Positions 1 to 5,266 of a DNA stretch of 7,124 nucleotides are shown piece by piece. How positions within the stretch are numbered: the stretch's first letter is position 1; every line of letters begins with the position of its first letter. The notes beneath the pieces are model-generated. The model was given only the letters and a program-made list of their open reading frames with translations, did not search any database and was not told the origin of the DNA. The stretch comes from Verrucomicrobiota bacterium (GTDB lineage Bacteria > Verrucomicrobiota > Verrucomicrobiia > Verrucomicrobiales > Verrucomicrobiaceae), in NCBI GenBank assembly GCA_021413535.1, contig JAIOQF010000239.1, forward strand, positions 1-7,124. Reading direction: 5' to 3'. Made by a program: the position numbers and the translations under genes.

Positions 1-1
1 G

Positions 2-139
2 CATCTCAGACTTTTTAATTCCGAAAGTGTTGAAGAAAACTTTCCTGATTTTGCTTTATCGGACCGGGTGGAAACAGAATTTGCCGAGCCCAAGATGACG
101 GCCTGGAGCGTTTTATGCCGTAATGATAAAGATAGCTGA
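2..139 (+). CDS. C-terminal fragment of an unidentified protein, possibly a SAM-dependent methyltransferase (5' end outside window)
   Basis: An open frame runs from the left edge to a TGA at 137-139 and gives 45 residues, beginning HLRLFNSESVEENF and ending TAWSVLCRNDKDS. The other two forward frames close earlier (TAA at 16-18; TGA at 96-98). The opening words resemble the 'H-R-F/L-F-(S/T)-x-x-S-(L/V)' stretch near the C-terminus of many class I SAM-dependent methyltransferases, followed by an acidic segment and a final 'W-x-(V/L)-L-x-R' strand typical of the last beta strand of that fold. That assignment is inference from a short tail with no catalytic motif visible. The reading frame is better supported than the function. 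The gene converges on the pseudokinase gene, with 37 bases between the two stop codons. Confidence 0.45.
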   Translation, partial: HLRLFNSESVEENFPDFALSDRVETEFAEPKMTAWSVLCRNDKDS

Positions 140-157
140 ACGAATCACGGACGAGTG

Positions 158-183
158 CCGCGGATTGAAGCGCGGATTATTTT
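158..183 (+). terminator. Weak candidate terminator between convergent genes
   Basis: CCGCG (158-162) and CGCGG (171-175) can pair around an 8-base loop and are followed by ATTATTTT. The stem is only 5 bp and the T-tract is interrupted. The element overlaps the last codons of the opposing gene. It sits where a terminator for the left-edge gene would be expected, but the structure alone is not convincing. Confidence 0.22.
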
Positions 184-2279
184 GGCGCGGCATCTGAATG
201 TTTGTCGGCGAAAATCGTTCTCTGTGGTGCCGCGAGCTTGGGTGCCGACGACATGACATCATCTATTCCGCCGGTTGCTGTCAACGACTGAATCACGGGT
301 GCTGGTCTGGGTGTCTTGCGAACCTGCCAGAGTGCGCGGCCCTGCACCTGAGCCAGCAGGGCACCCGCGATCATTGCTCCCACCGCAAAGGTGGTGACGC
401 GAATCCACAAAGGTTTTTCCTCGCGAAATCCAGTCCAAGAACTTTCCATGGAGAGGCTCTCAAATTCAGCGAACTGCCCGGGCTCCAAATCGAGTGACGG
501 ATGGATCAAGGCCTCGGCAAATCCCAGCGTGATCAACTCCGGCTCCTCAGTCGGCATTGTGGCTGGTTCCGGTGAGGCGGCCGCGCGTGGCGCTGGCGCG
601 GTCCGATCCCGCGATTGCGGGATGGCGCCGCTGACTTTTTTCCCGAAGTCACTGCCCTGCACCACATTCAAGCCATGTTTATTCATGACTCCGGCAATTT
701 TTTCGACAACTGCGATCCGCGTGCCCGGTCGACCCTGACGCGCGCTGATCAGCTCGTCCTGCAACAGGCCCGCGATGGCTTCCGCACAGGCGCTGGGTTG
801 TGTGGTGCGGTCGCTCTGCGCGGTTCCGATGAGGATGTTTCCTAATGCAGCCAGCCAACCGCCGTGCCAGGGCGATTCAGTGCTTTTCAACAATGCTGGC
901 TCGACTGGGAGCAGCAGCCCGGGATCGGTGCCGCGGCCCGTCATCATGTGGAGACAAGGATGGCTGCGCAGCACAATGGAGAATCCGGGCCATTCAGTGA
1001 GCCGGATACCGATGAGACCGGATGTCAGCGCGCTTTCCTTACCCAGGCCGGTGAAGAGAAAAATGTCCTCCAGTCGCAGCCGTCGCGTGGCGCGCGACGC
1101 CTTCTCCAGCTGGCCCAACGCCGTATCCACGCCCGCGAGCACGAGGCAGGTTTCCTGAACATCCAGCGTGCCGCGCGAGGCTAGCAGCTCGCCCAGAGTC
1201 ACGCCTTCCACTGCCGTTTCCGCGACACATTGCAATCCTTCATTTTCCTCGACAAAGATCACTGGCACTAGGTTGGGAAACTTGCCCGCCTTCGGGATCG
1301 GGCGCGCCTGCTTCAGCGCTTCGCTAGGCGCGATCCCGGTCAATCTTGTTGGTGGAACTTGCTCGACCACGACGGCCTGGCCGCTCTTCATCAGGGTGCC
1401 GCGCATCGCGTAAGGCTGGCCGGCATCGAGCTTCTGGCTTTGGAGACGCACTGTCTGGCTCACGCTGCGCCCCACTTCCTGAAAACTCGCCAGAAGCGAT
1501 CCGATCAACGGGCGCGGCTTGAATGTTGCCGGCAGATCGCCCGCGGGTTGCATTGAAGAAAATGCGGCCAGCGAGTTGCGCAGTTCGCCGATCGCTCCGG
1601 ACATTTTCGGACCGCAGGCGAGCAGCAAGTTCACCAGCACTTCACTAAAGTCTGCCCGGCTCAGCACCGCTTCACCCGGCTGATTTTTAACGCGCTGCGA
1701 TTGTTCCTTGAAGTAGTCAGTGATGAATCGCGCCTGCTTTTCATAGGCAGACTTAGACTGGCGGCTGCGCAAGGTGATTTCATTGGCTGTCTCCGCCAAT
1801 CGAAAGTCCGCCAGATGAACCCGCAGCTCGCGCGAATTGGTTTGCAGCACGCGCAGTGCATCGAGCGGTTGCAGCGGAACATAATCACCGCGTTCCGCCA
1901 ATGCCTGAAAAGCCGCCAGCGAAAGTTCCGCCAGCTTCGCCGCCAGCCAGAGCGGGAGTTCGGTATCACGCGACAACAGTGTGTTCAGCGTTTCGCCATC
2001 CACATTCTCCGTGATGTAGAACGCCGAGCCCTCATCTTCTCCGAAGTCCAGCACCCGGGCCAGCAGCGGATGCCCGGCCTCGCTGAGTTTGCGCGCGCGA
2101 TCTTCGAAGCTGCTCCGGTTGTTCAATGCTTCGAGCAGCACATGACAATGGACGAACTCCAGCCGATGGGAGTCGAACGCAAGAACGCCCACCTGTTCGC
2201 TGGAACGGGCAATCTCGATATTGCTGCCGTCCGCGTCCTGGGAAATCAAATAGTGCCTGAACTGCGTCGGTGTGGCCAT
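177..2279 (-). CDS. Membrane-anchored tandem pseudokinase (two degenerate Ser/Thr-kinase-like domains)
   Basis: A 700-residue protein. Residues 69-104 (GHPLLARVLDFGEDEG...ENVDGETL) match the end of the N-lobe and the hinge of bacterial Hanks-type Ser/Thr kinases. Further on, VPLQPLDALRVL (134-145) lies where VHRDLKPENILL is expected, and LADFRL (156-161) replaces LADFGL. HRD is therefore lost, the catalytic-loop Lys and Asn are gone, and DFG reads DFR. The VAIK lysine position appears to be His46. A second copy starts near 290: FPNLVPVIFVEENEG (334-348), VEGVTLGEL, TRRLRLEDIFLF (398-409) for the HRD loop and LTEWPGF (427-433) for DFG, with Glu306 at the VAIK position. A Pro/Ala-rich linker (about 555-580) leads to a membrane helix at about 624-645 and a 55-residue tail. 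Neither domain should transfer phosphate; a scaffold or sensor role is likely but inferred. The ATG at 2279 is fixed by an in-frame TGA at 2301-2303 with no other start between; no clear ribosome binding site is visible. Confidence 0.82.
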   Translation of the reverse strand: MATPTQFRHYLISQDADGSNIEIARSSEQVGVLAFDSHRLEFVHCHVLLEALNNRSSFEDRARKLSEAGHPLLARVLDFGEDEGSAFYITENVDGETLNTLLSRDTELPLWLAAKLAELSLAAFQALAERGDYVPLQPLDALRVLQTNSRELRVHLADFRLAETANEITLRSRQSKSAYEKQARFITDYFKEQSQRVKNQPGEAVLSRADFSEVLVNLLLACGPKMSGAIGELRNSLAAFSSMQPAGDLPATFKPRPLIGSLLASFQEVGRSVSQTVRLQSQKLDAGQPYAMRGTLMKSGQAVVVEQVPPTRLTGIAPSEALKQARPIPKAGKFPNLVPVIFVEENEGLQCVAETAVEGVTLGELLASRGTLDVQETCLVLAGVDTALGQLEKASRATRRLRLEDIFLFTGLGKESALTSGLIGIRLTEWPGFSIVLRSHPCLHMMTGRGTDPGLLLPVEPALLKSTESPWHGGWLAALGNILIGTAQSDRTTQPSACAEAIAGLLQDELISARQGRPGTRIAVVEKIAGVMNKHGLNVVQGSDFGKKVSGAIPQSRDRTAPAPRAAASPEPATMPTEEPELITLGFAEALIHPSLDLEPGQFAEFESLSMESSWTGFREEKPLWIRVTTFAVGAMIAGALLAQVQGRALWQVRKTPRPAPVIQSLTATGGIDDVMSSAPKLAAPQRTIFADKHSDAAPK

Positions 2280-2460
2280 ACTCGGATGGGAGCAGGAGTC
2301 TCACCAAACCCATGCGTCTTTGCAACCCCGGCGTTAGTCGGAAGCTGTGGGAACAATTTTAGCCAAAAAATAGAAGGCCAGATTTTTATACGGCAAATAT
2401 CTGTCTCCTTGTGCTCCAGAAAAGATAGCGACAGCTGGTGTGCCTGCGTTAGCGTGCTGC

Positions 2461-3012
2461 ATGATACGTTTAACCCTTTCAGCCTTGCTGCTAACGCCCG
2501 TTTTGTTTCTGAGTTCCTGTGCCTCCCACCCCATAAAACCGCTCGCCACCGTCCCCAAGGTCGAACTGCCTCGCTACATGGGAAAATGGCATGAGGTGGC
2601 GAGGCTGCCCATGTTCTTCCAGCGCGGTTGCATCGCCTCCACCGCCGAGTATGCGATCCAGAAAAATGGATCCGTGTCGGTGGTGAATCGCGCCATGAAG
2701 AATGGCAAACCCAAGGAGGTGAAAGGAACAGCGACCGTGGTTGATGTCCAGACTAACGCCGTGCTCGAAGTGCGCTTCAGCGAATGGTTTTCCGTTTTCA
2801 TTCCCCGTGCGAAACAGGGCAATTACTTCATCATCTGGCTCGCAGAAGATTACTCCGCAGCAGCAGTGGGAACCCCCGACCGGAAATGCCTGTGGATCCT
2901 GGCGCGCACGACCAGCCTGCCGAAGAACACTTATGACAAGATCGTCATGCACTGCCGCGGGCTAGGATTCCCCGTGGAAAATCTGATGGTCGAGAACGTC
3001 CCGCAACGCTGA
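2461..3012 (+). CDS. blc: Blc-family bacterial lipocalin, outer-membrane lipoprotein
   Basis: A 183-residue lipocalin. Residues 1-19 form a lipoprotein signal peptide, and the lipobox LSSC places the lipidated cysteine at residue 20. No Asp follows it at +2 (the residue is Ala), which for Proteobacteria would favour outer-membrane sorting. The mature part opens with the lipocalin signature YMGKWHEVARLPMFFQRGC (compare GTWYEIAR in E. coli Blc) and ends with the family's second conserved block, GTPDRKCLWILART, then LGFPVENLMVEN. Blc proteins bind lysophospholipids or fatty acids and are linked to envelope stress and membrane maintenance. Four cysteines are present, three beyond the lipid anchor, so a disulphide is possible. 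I chose the ATG at 2461 over an in-frame GTG at 2440 because it gives a standard signal peptide length; neither has a good ribosome binding site. The gene is transcribed divergently from the pseudokinase across about 180 bp and has no co-directional close neighbour. Confidence 0.9.
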   Translation: MIRLTLSALLLTPVLFLSSCASHPIKPLATVPKVELPRYMGKWHEVARLPMFFQRGCIASTAEYAIQKNGSVSVVNRAMKNGKPKEVKGTATVVDVQTNAVLEVRFSEWFSVFIPRAKQGNYFIIWLAEDYSAAAVGTPDRKCLWILARTTSLPKNTYDKIVMHCRGLGFPVENLMVENVPQR

Positions 3013-3114
3013 ACGCGTCACGCGGCGGCCACATCTTTCTGGATGCTTACGCCGGCAGTTTCGTCATGCACAAGAGTGCGCTCGTTCCGATTGAGTTGGT
3101 CATCACGAACGCGC

Positions 3115-3141
3115 AAAAATATCATTTACCCGTTTCACGGG
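3115..3141 (-). terminator. Weak candidate terminator downstream of the small lipoprotein gene
   Basis: CCCGT (3129-3133) and ACGGG (3137-3141) form a 5-bp stem with a 3-base loop, 24 bases past the stop of the lipoprotein gene. On the minus strand it is followed by TAAATGATATTTTT, so the T-run begins about nine bases after the stem. This is later than in a classical intrinsic terminator, hence the low confidence. Confidence 0.27.
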
Positions 3142-3164
3142 GCTCTGTGCTGTGTCGCTTCGTG

Positions 3165-3311
3165 TTAGTGATGGTAGTCGACAGAACCGGAGCCGGAAAC
3201 TGATCCGCTGAAGGATCCACTGTGGTGGCTATGCCCATGGGAATGTGTGTGTCCGCAGCTGGAGAGGGTCAGAGCCGTAACGGTTGCCAATAAGATTGAA
3301 AGAAGTTTCAT
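3165..3311 (-). CDS. Small histidine-rich lipoprotein, putative metal-binding
   Basis: A 48-residue frame from the ATG at 3311-3309 to the TAA at 3167-3165. Residues 1-18 (Lys2, then a Leu/Ala/Thr-rich hydrophobic core) form a signal peptide, and the lipobox LSSC puts the lipidated cysteine at residue 19, the same lipobox as in the neighbouring lipocalin. The mature part has only 30 residues: GHTHSHGHSHH directly after the cysteine, then a Ser/Gly-alternating stretch (SGSFSGSVSGSGS), then VDYHH at the end. Eight of the 30 residues after the lipid anchor are histidines, several in HxH spacing, which is typical of low-specificity binding of Zn, Ni or Cu. Metal binding or buffering at the membrane is inferred from composition; I do not recognise a named family. 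Signal peptide, lipobox and composition agreeing in one short frame make chance unlikely. No Shine-Dalgarno is visible, as for most genes here. It is convergent with the lipocalin gene. Confidence 0.66.
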   Translation of the reverse strand: MKLLSILLATVTALTLSSCGHTHSHGHSHHSGSFSGSVSGSGSVDYHH

Positions 3312-3579
3312 AAGTCGATTGGGTTGGTGGTTTCGATATGAGGCATTCGACCATGGCGGCTCTTAAATTATTCAATTTTTTTGCTCGCCGATTATCACGA
3401 GCGTGCTTGACCTCGATGGGTCGGCCAGCGGCGCAGAGGATTGTAAGATATGCGCTGTCGTAATTGGATGTCTGGAATTAAAATCAGGCCAGTGTCACAT
3501 TTCAGTGTAGCGTTTTACCTGTCCCTTTGTGCTCGCAATCGCCGCTCTTTTCTTAGTGGTCATTGACGTGGTTTATTCC
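3312..3579. other. Intergenic region with no gene found
   Basis: Between the small lipoprotein start and the attC-like site I see no convincing reading frame or RNA gene. An AT-rich block (about 3361-3381) lies 50-70 bases upstream of the lipoprotein start and is the likeliest place for its promoter, but no clean -35/-10 pair can be assigned. GCTCG (3382-3386) and CGAGC (3397-3401) form a short inverted repeat next to a run of seven T. The T-run is on the wrong side for a terminator acting on the minus strand. Confidence 0.5.
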
Positions 3580-3710
3580 GCCGAACGACCCAAGCTGAGC
3601 CACCGCCGGCCAGATGTCAAAGCACAATCGAAGGAGAGGAGGCGTAAACGAAGCGACTGATCGTCAAACACTGAAACGGGGAGGCGGTTGGCTCCAGCGT
3701 CTGGTTAGGC
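3580..3710 (-). other. attC-like integron recombination site (cassette-associated)
   Basis: Read on the minus strand, the order is R'' GCCTAAC (3710-3704), a 5-base spacer CAGAC, L'' arm GCTGGAGCCAACCGCC (3698-3683), a 75-base loop, L' arm GGCGGTGGCTCAGC (3607-3594), a 7-base spacer, and R' GTTCGGC (3586-3580). The two arms pair over 14 bp, leaving two unpaired bases (one G, one A) on the L'' arm only. This asymmetry is a hallmark of attC sites: extrahelical bases direct the integrase to one strand. R'' matches the RYYYAAC consensus fully; R' matches GTTRRRY except for one base. A length of 131 bp is within the known attC range. The site starts 14 bases past the stop codon of the adjacent gene and has the same orientation, as cassette attC sites do. 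Confidence 0.68.
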
Positions 3711-4280
3711 TGCGTTGCGCTGACTCATCGCCAGAATTGCCACCATCTTTTCGCTTTACGAGGTGGAGTCGCTTCAGGCGGTGGTGTGACAAATGTCCCT
3801 TCTGGTTGACGCTCCATGACCAGCGGAACCCTTGTGGCAACATCTTCGTTCCACTCAAGCTGGAAAGTGAATATTGCGGTGTTCGTGCCGGAAACTTTGA
3901 AGCCATGTCCAACGCTCGCATATGAAAATCGGTGCGGCCAGGTCTGAAGCCAGACGTCATATTTCGGAGCTTGGGGTGAAATCTCCCATTGATACCTCTC
4001 AATCTTGCCATCGGCATATCGCAAAACGGCGGTCTGATTAGTCTGAATATCCAAAATAAGATCATTGGCGCGCCGGGCGACATGCTCACGAAACTCCTCC
4101 ACTGTTTTGAAGCCATATGCGTGTTCGGGAAGTTTCTCGACGACCGGCGTCTTCTCCCAATTTACTTTCCAAGTGCCGACGAAACTATTCGTGGCAGTTC
4201 CCGCAATTGCCGTAGGCAGAGAAAGCATCAAGAGGATGCAAGCTGAGATACATTTCTTCATGTGCGGTTGTCTTGCCTAA
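3586..4280 (-). mobile_element. Putative solitary integron gene cassette (one gene plus attC, no integrase in window)
   Basis: Integrases cut between G and TT in GTTRRRY. Applying that rule to GTTAGGC (4281-4275) and GTTCGGC (3586-3580) defines a 695-bp unit that holds one gene and its attC, with a 13-base leader between the upstream core site and the ATG and 14 bases between the stop and R''. These dimensions are those of ordinary cassettes. In the circular form the R' box would read G plus TTAGGC, a perfect complement of R'' GCCTAAC, which supports this unit as the ancestral one. No second attC, attI or tyrosine recombinase is visible in the window. It therefore resembles single attC sites lacking a nearby integrase, or the edge of a larger array that has been lost. 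The cassette gene is lower in GC (about 48% in a sampled 60 bases) than the neighbouring DUF1802 gene (about 67% in a sampled 60 bases). Confidence 0.62.
3725..4261 (-). CDS. Exported protein of unknown function, cassette-encoded
   Basis: A 178-residue protein that I do not recognise as a named family. Residues 1-20 form a type I signal peptide (KK at 2-3, hydrophobic core, AIA before Gly21), so the mature protein of about 158 residues should be in the periplasm or outside. The mature part begins GTATNSFVGTWKVNWEKT; the GTW resembles the GxW start of lipocalin/calycin barrels, and the rest alternates short polar and aromatic stretches consistent with a beta-barrel or sandwich (YADGKIERYQWEI, AIFTFQLEW). 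A Pro-rich segment (160-167) precedes a tail KAKRWWQFWR that is rich in Trp and basic residues. No catalytic motif is apparent. The gene fills a cassette-like unit, and integron cassettes often encode such unknown exported proteins. The start is the first ATG after the upstream core site; there is no Shine-Dalgarno, so translation may depend on a very short leader. Confidence 0.8.
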   Translation of the reverse strand: MKKCISACILLMLSLPTAIAGTATNSFVGTWKVNWEKTPVVEKLPEHAYGFKTVEEFREHVARRANDLILDIQTNQTAVLRYADGKIERYQWEISPQAPKYDVWLQTWPHRFSYASVGHGFKVSGTNTAIFTFQLEWNEDVATRVPLVMERQPEGTFVTPPPEATPPRKAKRWWQFWR

Positions 4281-4281
4281 C
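4275..4281 (-). other. Integron core site GTTAGGC at the upstream cassette boundary
   Basis: GTTAGGC on the minus strand is an exact GTTRRRY match, 13 bases before the cassette gene ATG. The bases beyond it (minus strand, 4282 onward) do not show the L'/L'' arms of a preceding attC. The site is therefore either an attI-like site or a secondary genomic site of the form G^TT. Joining the two flanks gives AACTG^TTCGGCGG as the implied empty target. Confidence 0.55.
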
Positions 4282-4287
4282 AGTTGG

Positions 4288-4317
4288 ATTATTGACAAAA
4301 CTGTGTGTTTGCGTCAG
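4288..4317 (-). promoter_or_regulatory. Candidate sigma70-type promoter just outside the cassette
   Basis: On the minus strand, CTGACG (4317-4312; 4 of 6 to TTGACA) and AATAAT (4293-4288; 5 of 6 to TATAAT) are separated by 18 bases. Transcription would start near 4281, almost exactly at the recombination point, giving a leader of about 20 bases for the cassette gene. It would be supplied by the host flank rather than by the cassette, as the Pc promoter does in integrons. Matches of this quality occur by chance in AT-rich DNA. Confidence 0.3.
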
Positions 4318-4333
4318 TTCCACTTCATATGCG

Positions 4334-4414
4334 ACATTTCTGTGTGTTTTGCCATGCATTTTTGCTTGCCTGTTCGTGATCCACCGGAATCCGCAGCAAA
4401 ACACACAAAAATGT
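4334..4414. repeat. 19-bp near-perfect inverted repeat with a 43-base spacer
   Basis: ACATTTCTGTGTGTTTTGC (4334-4352) and GCAAAACACACAAAAATGT (4396-4414) are reverse complements at 18 of 19 positions. The word CTGTGTGTTTGC occurs once more as a direct repeat at 4301-4312. No T-run follows on either strand directly after the stem, so it does not look like an intrinsic terminator. It could be a small non-autonomous element with terminal inverted repeats (81 bp; no target duplication visible), a paired protein-binding site, or a structured 3' region of the DUF1802 transcript. Confidence 0.75.
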
Positions 4415-4469
4415 TTCTATACCCTCAAAAAACGGGTGAAAACTAACAGACCGTAGTAAGCGCGGCAGG

Positions 4470-5069
4470 CTATAACCCCAGCACTTGCCTGACTTTGTCG
4501 GCAGTCTGATTCCACGCATCTTCGCTCATCACAGGCACCATGTTTTTTTCCAGGCTGCTTCCCAGCTCCGGGAGCTTCACCCAACTGCGGCAGCCGCCGT
4601 AGCCGCGCTCATAGGGAAAAGTCCACGGCGCGGGCAATGCGGAAACGCGCACCAGAGCGACGTGCAGGCAGCTTTCCTCGTTCCATGCGAAGCGCTCCTT
4701 CACGACTTCTTCCTTCCAGATGTGCAGCGGCTCCAGCGCGGCCACTTGGTCCCAATCAGTGATGCGCCAGACGTCGTGGAGTTTTGCAAAATACCGAATG
4801 TTCACTTGTTCGCGCTCTTCATCCCGGGGCACCGAAATCTCAGAGGCATTGGGCGGCACCCAACGCAGTTGTTCGCTTTGATTGTGAAAGCCAGTGGGGA
4901 AAAGCCAGAAGGCGTTGTGCTGAAAATGGAAACCGCCTTTGCCCTCGTGGATGCCGCCTTTACGCAGAATGAGGGTCTGCACGCCTTGACCGAGCGCTTC
5001 GCAGACGTAGGCCCATTCTTTGAAACCAATGGGAGGATCTGCGGAAGCGGACATCACGGTCTGTGGCAT
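4470..5069 (-). CDS. DUF1802 family protein
   Basis: A 199-residue protein from the ATG at 5069. It matches the DUF1802 family as I remember it: FKEWAYVCEALGQG near the N-terminus, LRKGGIHEGKGGFHFQHNAF (about residues 35-54) followed by WLFPTGFHNQ, and the late block YGGCRSWVKL (about 157-166). The length is usual for the family. The function of the family is unknown; no signal peptide or membrane segment is seen, so a cytoplasmic location is likely. The frame extends four codons further to a TTG at 5081, but that codon lies inside a heptamer repeat and is an unlikely start. An ATG at 5054 is also possible and would remove only five residues. It has no close co-directional neighbour upstream; the helicase gene diverges from it across about 200 bp of repeat-rich DNA. 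Confidence 0.84.
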   Translation of the reverse strand: MPQTVMSASADPPIGFKEWAYVCEALGQGVQTLILRKGGIHEGKGGFHFQHNAFWLFPTGFHNQSEQLRWVPPNASEISVPRDEEREQVNIRYFAKLHDVWRITDWDQVAALEPLHIWKEEVVKERFAWNEESCLHVALVRVSALPAPWTFPYERGYGGCRSWVKLPELGSSLEKNMVPVMSEDAWNQTADKVRQVLGL

Positions 5070-5072
5070 TGG

Positions 5073-5100
5073 AAGGTTCAAGTATCAAGGTTCAAGGTTT
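5073..5100 (+). repeat. Four tandem degenerate heptamers, consensus AAGGTTC
   Basis: AAGGTTC, AAGTATC, AAGGTTC and AAGGTTT follow one another without gaps. The tract lies directly upstream of the DUF1802 start. Tandem heptanucleotide repeats of this kind are known from intergenic regions of several bacteria (for example the STRR repeats of cyanobacteria); their role is generally unclear. Confidence 0.72.
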
Positions 5101-5117
5101 TAACTGGGAGATGGAAG

Positions 5118-5192
5118 AGGTGAAAAAGTAAAAAGTGAATACCATCTTCAGACATCCGGCTTTTCACTTATCCCTTACCACTTACCCCTTCA
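5118..5192. repeat. Two mutually complementary 7-bp-periodic repeat tracts
   Basis: AGGTGAA, AAAGTAA and AAAGTGA (5118-5138) are followed, after 26 bases, by CACTTAT, CCCTTAC, CACTTAC and CCCTTCA (5165-5192). The second tract is the approximate reverse complement of the first and has the same 7-base period, so the pair could fold in several registers. Together with the AAGGTTC tract they fill most of the intergenic space between the DUF1802 and helicase genes. Confidence 0.62.
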
Positions 5193-5255
5193 CAGTTGAG
5201 CTTCCTCTTGCTATTCAACACATCTATGGAATTTTAATAGCCCTTTTTTCAAACC

Positions 5256-5260
5256 GGGGA
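5256..5260 (+). promoter_or_regulatory. Shine-Dalgarno-like GGGGA of the helicase gene
   Basis: GGGGA lies 6 bases before the ATG at 5267, a good spacing. It is the only clear Shine-Dalgarno-like sequence before any gene start in this window, and it supports the helicase start chosen. Confidence 0.55.
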
Positions 5261-5266
5261 CCTCTT

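Noticed and set aside
1701..2594. Long open frame on the + strand (297 residues)
   Set aside because: It lies mostly antisense to the pseudokinase N-terminal half and runs into the lipocalin gene in another frame; its composition (Gln/Arg/Cys-rich) matches no family, and the opposing frame has a coherent domain structure.
3013..3202. Frame on the + strand just after the lipocalin stop (reads GHIFLDAYAGSF...)
   Set aside because: It has no plausible start with a ribosome binding site, and its second half is antisense to the small lipoprotein. No family resemblance.
3373..3401. Intrinsic terminator (stem GCTCG/CGAGC next to seven T)
   Set aside because: The T-run precedes the stem on the + strand and becomes an A-run after the stem on the minus strand, so the order is wrong for both directions.
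3664..4116. Alternative minus-strand frame overlapping the cassette gene and running into the attC-like site
   Set aside because: It has no signal peptide or domain, starts inside the cassette gene, and its C-terminus is simply the attC sequence translated.
4275..4469. Second attC site upstream of the cassette
   Set aside because: Beyond GTTAGGC there are no L'/L'' arms and no partner R'' box; the inverted repeat at 4334-4414 has neither the R-box ends nor the spacing of an attC.
4485..5123. Open frame on the + strand (212 residues)
   Set aside because: It is antisense to the DUF1802 gene, whose family blocks are recognisable on the other strand.
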